Source: Parastagonospora avenae f. sp. tritici 18332-5 (lineage: Eukaryota; Ascomycota; Dothideomycetes; Pleosporales; Phaeosphaeriaceae). Taken from it: a stretch of 24,809 bases of DNA. The translations under genes were made by a program, and so were the position numbers. Shown here one piece after another: positions 9,345 to 20,170 of this stretch; position 1 is the first letter of the stretch; each line of letters begins with the position of its first letter. The notes beneath the pieces were generated by a model, which worked only from the letters and a program-made list of their open reading frames with translations, did no database searches and was not told the DNA's origin. The stretch is from NCBI GenBank assembly GCA_022559985.1, contig JAFJTR010000166.1, forward strand, positions 1 to 24,809, given 5' to 3'.

Positions 9345-9455
9345 CAACCTACGACCACTGACGAGTCCCTAGCGAACATAGCCAGCACGGCACACGTTAA
9401 CAACCTACGACTACTGACGCACTACTAGCAACTGTAGCCAGCACAGCACGCGTTA
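9345..9455 (+). repeat. Tandem duplication of about 56 bp in the copia B leader
   Basis: Two units, 9345-9400 and 9401-9455, each begin CAACCTACGA and end CGTTAA, with scattered differences. The period of 56 is not a multiple of three, so the two copies lie in different frames. It falls between the LTR and the recognisable gag frame, which makes the gag start hard to place. Confidence 0.75.
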
Positions 9456-9478
9456 ACAATATAATAGCAGACGAAACA

Positions 9479-11280
9479 GCAAGCAGCAATAGAGGCTGTA
9501 CGCTTACACAAGAGGAGTTGCTAGGAACTACTAACCTAAAGGCAAGAGAGTGGCGTCACGTTAATCTAGAGATCTGGGACGACGAGATCGAAGCTCCAGA
9601 CGATGAGGTAGACGCAACGGCAGCAACAACGTACATCGCGCGCGCGATTACAGACTACACAGACCGGCCCACAGCAGACGCAGAGCTCTTTAGTGAGTTC
9701 TGCCAGGACTTTAAAGGCTAGACTAAAGCTATGTTTATGCGCGCATATGCAACATACACTAAGGAACTGAAGCGAATCCTCTGCTTTAAGGGCGTGTACA
9801 CTAGTTATGTTAACATGCTGCTAAGCGAAGCTGTGGCTAGACTACTGCGCAAGGAGGATTGTCTGAGATAGCCGGACGATCAGTTCCAATCTACTGCCTT
9901 TGACGAGCAGTTAGCTGCGTACATGCTACAACAGCGAAGACTACTAGGACAGCACACTACAGGATTAGTATAACCTACAAACGTAGGGACAGCAAGTTAA
10001 GCGCAGAGCTAAACCTTAGTAAGCGCAAGAGACTAAGACGCAGAGGATTAACAAGCTGATGTCCCAGACGAGACCCGCAGCTGTACCTAGGTCAGCTAAC
10101 AACTAGCGCAAGGACAAAAATAAGCAGAGCCGCTTATAGAGACAATTAAACAGACACTATAGGCAGATAAGCAACACTAGACAGACTAAAGATATTAAAG
10201 TTATTAACCTTGCTTAATATACAATAACTTTAACAGATTTCGCAAATACACGCTAGCATATCCACAACGCCCAAAGGGACCGAGCGTCCCTCTAATCATA
10301 CCTTTAGGCGATACAGACCCCTACAAGGCAGTTCTACTAATCAAGTTCAGCAACAAGAAACTAGATCCTTAGAAAATCAATATCTTCACAAAGATATAGG
10401 ACTGTAAGAAGAAGTATATAGGGAAGCTGTACGACCTCCTAGATAATAAACTAAAGATCTTCTATAGCATCTGCTATCACGCAGACATCTAGCTAGACTA
10501 ATTCTATGCAGTCTTCCTGCAGATCCTAGACAGACGTGCATAAGACTACTACCTCTACTTTGTTAATTAGCAAACAGATATATTCTTAATAGTGTATACG
10601 AAGCTTAAGAACTACTTTAATATAGACGTTAACTACAGTTACTATTATGCAGACTAGACGACAATATCCTTTGCTAAAGTCCGCAGGGAGAACCCTAACA
10701 AGACGCTCTATAAAGTCCTTAATATTATGCTAGATAAGCTTTAGCTATGTTAGAGAGCGCTTAGCTAGCAGTACATAGGCGAATATGCGCTCCGTACGAC
10801 AGTAATCACAGCATATTAAGGCGTTAAAGAGTTTGCAATAGCGCTTTATAGGCTATCTCTAGAGTGCAAGGTCCTATTTAGAGATCTACGATCTTTAATT
10901 AAAAACTCCCTCGCTATAACTACCTCTGCTAACTTCACTAAGGTAGACTAAGATAACTAGTACTACTTAGACCGCTAGTACAACAGCAATAGGAGAACCT
11001 AAGGTGAATCCTAAGGTAGAGGCAGAACTAGAGGCGCATTCTAACAAGGCGAACGACGCTTTAACAGTAGCTGTAGATTTAAGCCACGCTAGAAGAAGAA
11101 GTGCTTTGTCTGCTAGAAGGAAGGATGCTAGTCTACTAACTACACGGACAAAGAACGCAAAGCCGCCTGTATGCAGTTCTTCTTGATGCTGTACTTTGCA
11201 GGTGCACTGCTACCTAAGGACTTCTTAGTACACCTTGCAGAGTATGAAGGCATCGAACACACTAGCTAATATAACTAGAG
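9479..11280 (+). pseudogene. Copia B gag region, zinc knuckle damaged
   Basis: The frame (codons at positions leaving remainder 2 on division by 3) is open from about 9479. It includes LLGTTNLKAREWRHVNLEIW near 9518 and TTYIARAITDYTDRPTADAE near 9629, partly spared. No ATG start is evident. Downstream stop codons become frequent. The nucleocapsid motif at 11102-11143 keeps three Cys (11102, 11111, 11126), but the His position reads Tyr (TAC 11141, expected from CAC after C) and the Trp position reads TAG (11129). The matching motif of copia A is intact. Confidence 0.75.
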
Positions 11281-12850
11281 AGGCTAGAGAAAAGAGGAAG
11301 ACTGCAAGGATGACGACAACGACGATGTTATAGAAGCATACTCTAAACACTAGTTCTTTACAGAGCAATGCCTTGCAGATTAAGCATTCCTATATTATAT
11401 CTCTAGTGACGATATATACAGCTAAGACGTGCTGTTAGCACTAGCATTATAATTCCTGCTTAAGGACTGCTATACACGATCTATATACTAAGGAATCCTA
11501 CTAGATACAGGCGCTGCTAATGTATCCACAGTCAGTAAGGAGCAGTACCTTGCACTTACAAGGGAAGATCCTATACTTAAGATAGATATATCTACAGCAG
11601 GGAAAGCATCTATTAAATTTAGCAAGGGCAAGGCTATAGCGTCTATTAGCACTGTGCAGGTCTCTACAGAGATTAGAAAGATTGATTTTAAAGTGCTTAA
11701 GGCGCCTACGCTGTTCTTGCTATGCCTTGCAGATATAGATAGGTTAAAGGTCTACTTTAACAACACTGTAGATAAGATAGTTTAGGGTAACATATATATC
11801 CCTGTGATCTGTAAATAGGGGCATCCCTAGTTTCATCTAAATAAGAGAGAGAGAGCAACTGTGTTCCTAACAGAGACAGAGTTAAGGCAACTCTATTAAT
11901 AGTTTAGCTACCTAGCTGTCACGCAACTAGTTAAACTCTTAAGAAATGCTAGCTATAATAACTTTGAAGAGAGAACCCTAGAGGAGGTTACTAAGTTCTG
12001 CCACCACTGCCAGCTCCATAGCTCTGCGCCGCGCTGATTCAAATTCACTCTAAAGGATGATTACTACTTTAACTATAAGATCCTAGTAGATGTAATGTAT
12101 CTTAGCAGTAAGCTAGTACTGCATATAGTTAACTCTTTAACCGCGTTCTAAGGCGCAAAATTTCTTAGCGCTATCTTAGCTAAGGAGACATAGCAAGCAC
12201 TGCAGATGCTATGGATTGACACCTACTAAGGACTGCCAGATATCATCACGCACGATGTAGGCACTAACTTTGCGAGCGCAGAATTCCGCGCAGAAGCAAA
12301 GATTATAGGAGTTACATGCAAGCAAGTACCTATAGAGGCGCACTGGTCAGTAGGTAAGATTGAAAGGTACTATGCACCGCTACATCGCGCATAGGATATA
12401 CTCTATGCCGAACTCACTGCTACTATGTCTGATAAGGCGATTCTTTAGATAGCCGTGAAAGCTGTCAACGATACTGCTGGCCCTGATGGGCTAGTCCTAA
12501 CGTTACTAGTCTTCGGAGCATACCCACGAATGACTGCAGAGTCACTGCCATCCCTGTTAATAGTGAAGCGTAGCAAGGCTATCTAAAAGGCGATAAAAGC
12601 TCTGCGCAAGCTCACTGCAGAGCGCTAAGTTGCAGACGCTTTGAACACCCGCAATGGACCAGCCACTGCAGACATACTTGCGCTCCTACTCTAGAGCGAA
12701 GTATTAGTATGGAGAGAGAGTAATAGCTAGAATAGCCCGTATAAGATCGTTAATATAGAAGGCTACAACGTTACTGTTAACATAGTTAATAGTCTAATAA
12801 TATTTAGATTAACTATTATTAAGCTATACTACAGACCAGACCACCTTTAG
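11281..12850 (+). pseudogene. Copia B protease and integrase, catalytic Asp/Glu retained
   Basis: Protease reads GILLDTGAANVST with Asp at 11504-11506, preserved because the preceding base is A. The pre-integrase segment follows (TELRQLY near 11878, then FCHHCQLHS near 11998). The integrase core reads LVDVMYL near 12088, DIITHDVGTNF near 12238 and HWSVGKIERYY near 12340, so all three D, D, E residues are still present in spite of stops elsewhere. The C-terminal stretch near 12458 repeats the AVNDTAGPDGL sequence of copia A. Confidence 0.83.
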
Positions 12851-14578
12851 AGCGACCCTGATGCGCCACACACACCGAATGAGTCGCATGAGATGCATGA
12901 GCCGGTAGCAGTACCTCCGGCAGCGCAGCCACGCAGGAGAGGCTGCCCTCCAGGATCAAAGAACAAACGGAAGGCGCACACGTACATCAGTAAGAAGGAG
13001 GAAAACGACCTTAAGCTAGCTATTAAGCTACGCAACGAAGGGGTTATTACTACCTCTAGCGCACCCTTTAAAGCATCTGATAACTAAGAAATTAGCAATC
13101 TTATAAGCTGTAGAGTCTTTAAGTTTAAACGATATGACAACAGGTTATATAAGGGCATCTATATCTTTAAGTTACGTCTTATATAAGAAGTTAAGAGAAA
13201 GACAACTAAGCTCTATAAGAAGTCCTGTCTAGTAATATAAGGCTACTAGGACTACAGCAAGGAAGCTATCCTAACGCAGTCTCCAACTATCCAGCGATGT
13301 AGCTAGCGCCTAATTATGTCGCTAGCACCTAGGCTAGTACAACGCAGGATGAGTATCCAGCTACGTGATATCACGCAGGCGTATCCACAGGCGCAGACAA
13401 CACTAAAGCAGACAATACTTGCCTACCTTCCTACTAAGATAATACTACAATATCTAAAAGGAACGTTACTCTACGTGATTAAGCCACTGTATAGGATCGC
13501 AGAGGCAGGAGTCTACTAGTAGACGACGTATTATGGATATTATTGCAAGGAACTAGACATAGCAACATCTACATACGACCTATGCCTATTGATCACAAAC
13601 AGCGATACTAGCATCTTTAGCATTGTTAGCATGCAAACAGACGACACCCTTATACTTAGGACATATGCATTCTTATTACTTAAAGAGAAAAAGATCTAGA
13701 AGGCAGAGTTTAGATTAAAGCTAAAGTCTATCCTTATACTTAAGATTTAATTAGACTTTAATAGATATATACTTATAATAGACGCTACTAAACTAATCCT
13801 AAACCTTAGGCAGAAAGGACAAGGAGGAAAAATCAAGCTGGTAGACATCAGGGCACCCGACCGCGCGCAACAGTACATAGAGCAGCGCGCCTGCGGTGTA
13901 TACATCGCATCAACGTGCTAACTAGAGGCGTCATTTAATCTGTCTGTTGCTGCTTAAGCACAGCAGCTATTAGATAAGGACATTAAGGCGCTAAACAAGC
14001 GCCTAAAATAGCAGATAGAGAACCTTAATTGTAGACTACGCTACGTTACTGTTAATCTCACAGAGGCAAAGTTAATAGTCTTTATAGACGGTTTCTTCGC
14101 TAATAATAAGGACCTTAGCTTACAGCTAGGCTTTGTCCTTATGCTTATTAATAAGTCTATTAACGCTAACGCCTTCACAATCTAGGGCAACGTGATCTAC
14201 TACAGCTCTACAAAGTATAAGCGCGTCACGCGGAGCGTACTGGCCTTAGAAATTTATGGCATGGTTAATGGCTTTGACATAGGCATCGCTATCGCCACTA
14301 CCTTAAGGATGATTACAGATTGACTAGAACTACCTTTAATTCCCTTAGTAATCTGTACAGACTCGTACTCCCTGTATAAGTGCCTTGTTAAGCTTAGAAC
14401 AACGAAGGAGAAGCGCCTTATGATTGACATTATGGCGCTGCGTTAATCATATAAGCGTCGCGAGATTACTAAGATCTGCTGGATCAATGGTAAAGACAAT
14501 CCTGCTAATGCCTTCACTAAGGCATCGCTAAACTGCGCTCTCGAACGCTTTATTAACAGCAATAGGCTAATAGTCTAA
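12851..14578 (+). pseudogene. Copia B reverse transcriptase and RNase H
   Basis: An open patch at 12893-13087 carries a basic AT-hook-like element (RRRGCPPGSKNKRK) in the integrase-RT linker, then the usual linker helix. RT includes RDITQAYPQAQTTL near 13355 and the active-site equivalent MQTDDTLIL near 13631 with both Asp kept. RNase H has FIDGFFANNKDL near 14077, CTDSYSLYKCL near 14352 and KDNPANAFTKAS near 14492. The frame ends at TAA 14576-14578. Stops are mostly TAG/TAA. Confidence 0.85.
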
Positions 14579-14687
14579 GTAGATAGATAGGTGCAGAGGC
14601 TGACAAGTTTCGATGTTTGATGCTACACACACAGTCACTACTAATACACGCAGAGTTACTAGCTATCTAGAAAGAAAAGACTTCTAG
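14579..14687 (+). other. Copia B 3' untranslated region with polypurine tract
   Basis: A short untranslated stretch lies between the RNase H stop and the 3' LTR. The purine tract GAAAGAAAAGA is at about 14670-14680, followed by CTTCTAG directly before the LTR. Confidence 0.6.
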
Positions 14688-14901
14688 TGTCAGATTATGA
14701 GTATTAGTAGGGACGTTGTCTGCTTAACACTAACTGCTAAGCTGACTTAATCCTTCTTTAATCCTACTTCAGCCTGACTTGCGTTACGCTTAGGTATACT
14801 TTCGTAGTACCCACGTTTATAGATTAATTAATACTAATATACTAGTCACTAGAAGAACCTCGTTGTTATTCACCCGTACGATCGTACAAGGCCTACCAAC
14901 A
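14688..14901 (+). repeat. 3' LTR of copia B, mutated in its first 100 bases only
   Basis: The 214-nt LTR starts TGTCAGATTA and ends CTACCAACA. Against the 5' LTR its first hundred bases carry 16 C-to-T or G-to-A changes, 15 in YCR context. The remaining 114 bases differ at only three positions. Confidence 0.95.
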
Positions 14902-15150
14902 GTCTGACTTTAACGTAGTTAAGTCCTTTGCTTAGTTATTTTGTGCGTAGATTCTTAGTGTAAAGATACACTTTATCCCCCTTTTTAAGCTAAGGTGCTG
15001 TTTTTCTCTTTTTATTAATATATAAGATGCTCTAATTCTAAGCGTAAGTGAGTTTTTTACTTATTTCCTCGTGGATTTTCTTTATTTCTTCTGCTAATTT
15101 CATCGCAGCTTTAGCCTTTAGGCTAGGTAACGTTCGTTAGAAGAGATTAG
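14902..15150 (-). pseudogene. Chromovirus integrase, proximal C-terminal segment
   Basis: Minus-strand frame between the 15151 solo LTR and copia B. It includes a helical segment (AAMKLAEEIKKIHEEISKKL, from about 15100 leftwards) and KGDKVYLYTKNLRTK near 14965, typical of the chromovirus integrase after the catalytic core. With the LTR and one ATTAG removed it joins to NYRKHPNLF on the other side in the same frame. Confidence 0.85.
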
Positions 15151-15384
15151 TGTTGAATGGGCTCCCTGCTAGCTAGCAAATGCTATCAGCACTTACGCGC
15201 GAGGCAGAAAGGTTTGCACGGTGTAGACATCGCACGAGGGGGGGTTGTGGGTAACTAGTGTTGATTGCTTCTATCCTTCTAAGGCTGTGCGAAGGAAAGA
15301 TATTTATCCCTTTGTGCGTACAACGTTACACGAGACTATGTCACGTGACTGCTAACTGTGCACCTCAATGCCGCTGTTTGGACA
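15151..15384. mobile_element. Solo LTR, 234 nt, target duplication ATTAG
   Basis: The element starts TGTTGAATGG and ends GTTTGGACA, flanked by perfect ATTAG copies at 15146-15150 and 15385-15389. It keeps TGG, TGA, TCA and CpG sites while the surrounding integrase is full of TAG/TAA, so it arrived later or escaped mutation. It has a G7 run at 15238-15244, a TATTTAT stretch at 15301-15307 and CACGTG at 15342-15347. It matches none of the other LTRs in the window. Orientation is unknown. Confidence 0.9.
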
Positions 15385-15389
15385 ATTAG

Positions 15390-16250
15390 GGTGTTTCCTA
15401 TAATTAGCGAAGTACAGTGTCTTGCCTATAGCTTTAGAAAGTTTATTATTATATAGTATCTGTGCTATTAGTTATAATAAGACCTAGTTTATCTAACTAG
15501 TGTTGCTAAAGATCTTTAGGTACGTCTTTATAGTACAGTTTATCTGTTTTATCTATCTATTAGTTTCTAGATAGTAAGCTGTAGATAGCTTCTGTTAAAT
15601 ATTAATTTCTGCTATAAGCGTAGCTTAATAGTTTAATATAAAGAGCTTATCTCTATTGCTAATAATTAACTTAGGTATGCTGTAATCTTAAATAAGTTAG
15701 TTCTTAAGTACGTGTGTAAGCTGCACAGCTGTATAGTCTCGTTAAAAGAGTATTATAAGAGCATACTTCGCAAAGCAATCTACTATAACGAGTATTAAGT
15801 TATAGGATAGCCCTGTAGCAGGGTCCTCTAATAAGGGTAGTCCTGTTACGAAATCTATAGAGATGTTAGTCTAAGGCTCGTCCGGGAGCTCTATTAGCTG
15901 CATTTCTCTGTATAGTGCGTAGGTACTGTGTTAATTTTATTAACAGTCTGCACATTTCTTAATATATAAGGCAACTTTGTCCTTTATATTCTTAAACTAG
16001 TAGTTTTATTAGATTAGTTCTATTATTTATAACACGCTAGGGTAACTGTATACTAGGTTATTGTAGTGCTGTTAGATAATTTGTTCCTGTAGTTCTTCTA
16101 GAACGTCGTTTCTAATCTGCATTATAAGATTGTTAATATATTATGCAGGTCCTAATAATCTGTCCTTATATTGTTGTAGGACTGTTAAGTTAATTATTTC
16201 CTTAGTTCCTGCAATATCTAATTATTAGCTAAGAGCGTCAGCTCTGCCGT
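15390..16250 (-). pseudogene. Chromovirus integrase, zinc and catalytic domains
   Basis: Minus strand from about 16250 leftwards. The zinc domain includes YIKKCADC near 15950. The core has ISIDFVTGLPLLEDPATGLS near 15850, with the first catalytic Asp kept (preceded by A). The second catalytic position reads SNRDKLF near 15650, where SDRDKLF is expected: GAT after C became AAT. Several TAG/TAA sit at expected Gln or Trp positions. The integrase is inactive as it stands. Confidence 0.83.
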
Positions 16251-18384
16251 TGTCTTTTCCTAGTGTGTAGACAATTTTAAACTTGTGTTATCCTAGGGTT
16301 TCTGCCTATCTAACCTAACGTTAGTTTAGCGTTTTATTCGTTATAAACATAACTAAGTTCTTATAGTCTAAGAATATAGTAAGGTCTAAGTAGCTTTCTG
16401 CGTAAACTCTCTAATATTTAAGCGTAACTACTACTGCGAGCAGTTCTTTGTTGTGAATATCGTAATTCTCTTCTACACTAGTGAATTTCCTTAAGTAGTA
16501 GGCAACTAGGTGCTATTTGCTATCTTGCTCTTGTTTTGCGCACATTCCTATTGCAAGGTCTAAGGCGTCTGTTTTAAATCGTAGTAGTTCTCTACTTTAA
16601 AATGCTACGAGAACTAGTGGTTTAATATATGCTGTTTTTAGTTTGTTAAACGCTTTAAGTGCTAGTTCTGTTAGTAGGTACTCGCACTAGTGCTGAAAGG
16701 AAATAACTATAACTGCATTGTATTCGATTGATCTATGTTGTTACTTAGAGGTGCGAGAGAGGTGTATATGATCTAATGCGAGTAGAGCCGAAGTAGGATC
16801 GAGTCGGCTATTGGGCATCATTGGGCAGCCGACGCTCCTACTGATACTCCTGATCTGACAAGTTCTATAATTAGTTTGTAAAGGGTTATTTCCTTCTTTA
16901 TAAGTTCTGTAAGTAGGATTGCAATCCTTAAAAAGTCCTAGATAAACTAGCAGTTAAAATTAATAAATCCTAGGAAGGACTATACTTCCTTAACTGTGCT
17001 TAGCGCAGGCTAGTCTTTCACGACTTAGATCTTTTCTAGACTTATCTTAACTCTATTCTTGCTGACTATGCATCCTAGGAATTTAACTTCTTCTTAATGC
17101 TATTTATACTTGTTAGGGTTAACTAGCAGAGCGTGATGTTATAGTAGCCGTAGAAATGTTCGTACGTATTCTGTGTGCTCTTTCTCGTTTTAAGAGTAAA
17201 TTAGTATACGTTATTATTAAGGTATGCAATAATAAATATATCTAAGTGTTCTCTTAACACGTTATTAATAAGTTCTTAATATATAGCTAGTGCGTTAGTA
17301 AGGCTAAAGGTCATAACTAGGTATTTAAAATGTCTGTATCTTGTCCTGAATGCTGTCTTCTATTCTTTGCTTTTCTCTATGCGTATAAGGTTATACGCTT
17401 CTCGTAGATCTAATGCAGTAAAGATCTCTGCATATGCTAATTAATCCTATAGTTCTCTATTATTTAGTAAAGAGTATTAGTTCTTAATTATTATATTATT
17501 AAGCTTTTAGTAGTTAATGCATAGTCGTAGCTTTCTGTTCTTCTTTAGAACAAATAGGGTAGGGAATCCTGCTAGTGATTTGCTACGTCGTATAAATCCT
17601 TTTTTAAGCATAATATTAATGTATTCTTTTATTTTCTTAAGTTCTTTTTCTAATATCCTATAAATTAGTTAGAAACCTAGCGTCTTGCCTTTCTTAAGCT
17701 TAATCTCGTAGTCCTATTTCTGATGTTTAGGTAGGACTTTAATCCCTAGCTCTTCTTTAAATAGTTTTTTAAACTCTTTGTATTCTAAAGGTATTATAGG
17801 AGTTATACGTTTCTCTAAGACCTTTAATATATTACTGCTATTAAGGCTAAGCCTTCTCTATAAAGACCTTAGTTTTAAAGTAATATTATTAATTATCTTC
17901 TTATCTGTTATTAAACGCTGCTAATATATAGGCTTTAGACTAGAGGTGCTAGTGTAGTCTATAAATAAGAGTGTCTAGTTAACCTAGTTTATTAAAGAGT
18001 TGCTCTTGCGTAACTATAGAAGTCCTAGTATAATGTCGTTAATAGATAAGCTAAGAATATCTAGGTTAACTTTCTATTGTTTATCTTAGATATAGAGTAT
18101 TGTTAAAGCTTTGTGCTTAATAACTAATTCTTCTAGCATTTATGCTCTATTCGCGACATAGAGTAGATAGGATTGTTGTTTCTTAAAGGGGTAAAGCTCT
18201 GCTTTCACTATAGCCTTCCAGGAAATATAGTTTAACTGTGATCCTGAGTCTAATAATGCACGCATCTATATTCTATTTATAATTACTAAGAGTTTAATAA
18301 GATTTGCTAAATTAGTAGCGTTATAACTCTAGAGCTAATGCCTAGAGCTAGGCGCTTCCCTAAAAAAGGTTCCTCCTCTTTAGG
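16251..18384 (-). pseudogene. Chromovirus protease, reverse transcriptase and RNase H
   Basis: The protease motif reads ALLDSGSQLNYIS, with Asp at 18248-18250 kept. RT begins near 17650 (EKELKKIKEYINIMLKKGFI). It includes FTALDLREAYNLIRI near 17410 with the first catalytic Asp kept (preceded by A). The active-site box reads YLNNN at 17210-17224 where YLDD is expected, because each changed GAY follows a pyrimidine. RNase H occupies the left part to about 16300. Near 16679-16690, by the RNase H region, the sequence turns into a patch with unmutated TGG/TGA that I could not assign. Confidence 0.85.
16700..16860. other. Patch of LTR-like, less mutated sequence inside chromovirus pol
   Basis: Around 16790-16862 the sequence includes AGCCGAAGTAGGATCGAGTC, GCCGACGCTCC and TACTGATACTCCTGATCTGACA. 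This resembles, in reverse complement, the first part of the copia B LTR (8895-9000: GAGTATCGGTAGGGACG, GACTCGATCCTTCTTCGATC). It looks like a remnant of a related LTR in minus orientation. I could not identify clean ends or a duplication. Confidence 0.5.
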
Positions 18385-18576
18385 TGTTGACACGGCAAAG
18401 GTATGGGGTTGAATCAAGTAACGGTCGTTGCAACGAGTTGAGTAGATGATTGATTGATTCTTGGAGGTGGGCTGCAGCTCGCGTACGAACTGAATCCCAC
18501 CCCACGGCACGGGCCACACACGTGGTCACGTGCTCGTCACGTACCTACGGTGGCCCGAAACCAAGAGCAACCAACA
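18385..18576 (-). mobile_element. Solo LTR, 192 nt, copia A R-U5 with a different U3, duplication TTAGG
   Basis: The element starts TGTTGACACGG and ends CAACCAACA, with perfect TTAGG copies at 18380-18384 and 18577-18581. Read on the minus strand, its last 77 bases or so match the end of the copia A solo LTR almost perfectly (from AATCAATCAATC to GTGTCAACA). The first half is unrelated and rich in CACGTG. It is unmutated, in contrast to the pol sequence around it. It sits just upstream of the protease in the chromovirus. Confidence 0.92.
18519..18543. promoter_or_regulatory. CACGTG cluster in LTR U3
   Basis: CACGTG occurs at 18519-18524 and 18527-18532, with CACGTA at 18538-18543. CACGTG is the E-box core bound by fungal bHLH regulators. 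A promoter role is inferred from its place in the U3 half. Confidence 0.4.
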
Positions 18577-18581
18577 TTAGG

Positions 18582-20170
18582 CTTATTATCTTTAGATTGT
18601 TCGTCGCTTTATGTTTCTTTAGCGCCTAGGTTAAGGTATCTATTGTTAACCTTATCCTCCTAATGCTTCTTGCAGTATTCTTGCAGACACTAGTGCTATA
18701 ACAGAAAGATGCAGTTTCTGTTTATAAGTACGTTCTAGGCTGTTTTAAACGTGTTATTATAAGGGTAAAATAACTTATAAGTGCGTTTGTCCTATAAGTG
18801 TGCTGCGCATATATATCTAGGGCAATCGTACTACTGCTATTTGCACGGTTTAAGGTTGCTAGGGAACTATCCCTATCCTCTTTTCTCGTGGATATGTGCT
18901 AAGCAAATGTTTGCGGTGCATGCAGTCCATGAGATAGTATTATATTTAGGGTTCTGGTAATCCCTTAGGTACTTAATGCTTTTCTTAGCTAAGGATATAA
19001 TTTCCTGTTGTTGCTAGTATTCTTCTTTAGCTTCTTCTACCTAGTCCTTCTAGTGGAATGTTTCGTCAGTAATAAGTAACGCTTATCTATTATTCTAGTA
19101 TACTTATGTCTGCCTATGTTACAGTTTCTGTTAAGGTGCTACTAACGCCTTGTAGTAGTTATAGCTTAGTAGTGTCTTAAGGTACTCCTTGTACTCGGCG
19201 AGGCTAGGGTGGATATCCTAATCCATAGATAGCCACAGGATTTTTCCTGTTTCTGTGCTCTGTTCCTTGCAATAATTATCCTATATTTAATATCCTTATA
19301 TAGTTCTCTTTTATCCTAGCGTAGGACTGTCTAGTAGAGTATAGATAGCTAGTTGTTCTGCTAATAATAGTTCGTCATCCGTATCTTGCTCTTCGACCTA
19401 GTAGTCCCATACTATAGGTACTTAGTTTCTAGGGTGTGGCGTTAGAGCTCGTGTCCTGATATTAAGGTATAGGGCATATAGTTTTCTGTAAACTAGTTAA
19501 CAACTCTTTTTATTAGAGTATATTTTAGTAATTCTACCTTATCTAATTTCTTTAAGAAGAATATCTTATAGCAGTTGCTAGTTATAGGGTTTTAGTCTGT
19601 TAAAGGTTCCGTCCTTAATTCTTACCTCTGTATCTTTTATAGTAGTAAGGTCTTATAGCTGTATATTAATTTCCTTAATATTCTTCTAAGTAGCGCATTA
19701 AAGGCGTGACACTGTATCTGTTAAGGCCTAGTTTTCCTTGTTAGCTGATATAACTTCCTAGCTAATATCTACTTAGATTCTTCTGTTATTAGTCTCTGTA
19801 ACCTTATAACAGATTACTTGCTATTCTTCTTTAGCTTCCCTATCTAGAGGGCTAGTTAATATATTAAGCTAACGTGTTATAGTGTTTTTCTAACGATAGT
19901 TACGCGATAGGTAGCCTAGTTTGCCACAGTTGTAACAGCTTCGTGTTTCCTTTCCTTAGTCTCGATTCTTAGAAGAGCTCTAGGTTTTTCCTTTATAATA
20001 GGTCTGTTTTAGAGTCTTCTTCTAATTAATGTTATTAAGGTGCATTTCCTCTAGTCTGTTAGTTTAATAAAATCCTAAGATCCTAGGTTAGAAGCGTTGT
20101 CGTCCTTAGTTAGGTTGAAAGGGTCAGTTCTGTCGTCCTGCAGACCTGTTATTTCTTCCCTAAGTCTCTT
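18582..20170 (-). pseudogene. Chromovirus gag C-terminal part and gag-pol junction
   Basis: The minus strand reads, from right to left, an Arg/Gln/Asn-rich segment (GRNNRSAGRQN near 20140), then EEMHLNNIN, then the nucleocapsid motif CYNCGKLGYLSRNYR at about 19939-19895. The motif should be CX2CX4HX4C; the first two Cys are kept, the His reads Tyr and the last Cys reads Tyr. Left of that, to 18582, the frame is broken by many TAG/TAA and I cannot name domains with confidence. It is probably the gag tail and protease spacer. Confidence 0.65.

Larger units (their letters stand above)
8895..14901 (+). mobile_element. Ty1-copia retrotransposon B, full length, nested in the chromovirus
   Basis: A 6,007-nt element has 214-nt LTRs and perfect 5-bp duplications GTCTG at 8890-8894 and 14902-14906. 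The gag-pol frame is the same from about 9479 to TAA 14576-14578 at every domain I checked, so damage is by substitution. Domain order is gag, protease, integrase, RT, RNase H. It belongs to the same broad lineage as copia A (shared AVNDTAGPDGL integrase stretch, RNase H tail and primer-site motif) but its LTRs are unrelated. It inserted in the chromovirus integrase C-terminal module in opposite orientation. Confidence 0.95.

Noticed and set aside
2304..14578. Reassigned TAG/TAA codons (alternative genetic code or readthrough system)
   Set aside because: The stops stand for both Gln and Trp, occur with Asp-to-Asn and His-to-Tyr changes, and LTRs, which are noncoding, show the same base changes. 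Mutation explains all of it.
18307..18663. Open frames on both strands over the 18385-18576 LTR
   Set aside because: They span the LTR boundaries and duplications and show no domain; the LTR is spared from stops and so opens frames by chance.
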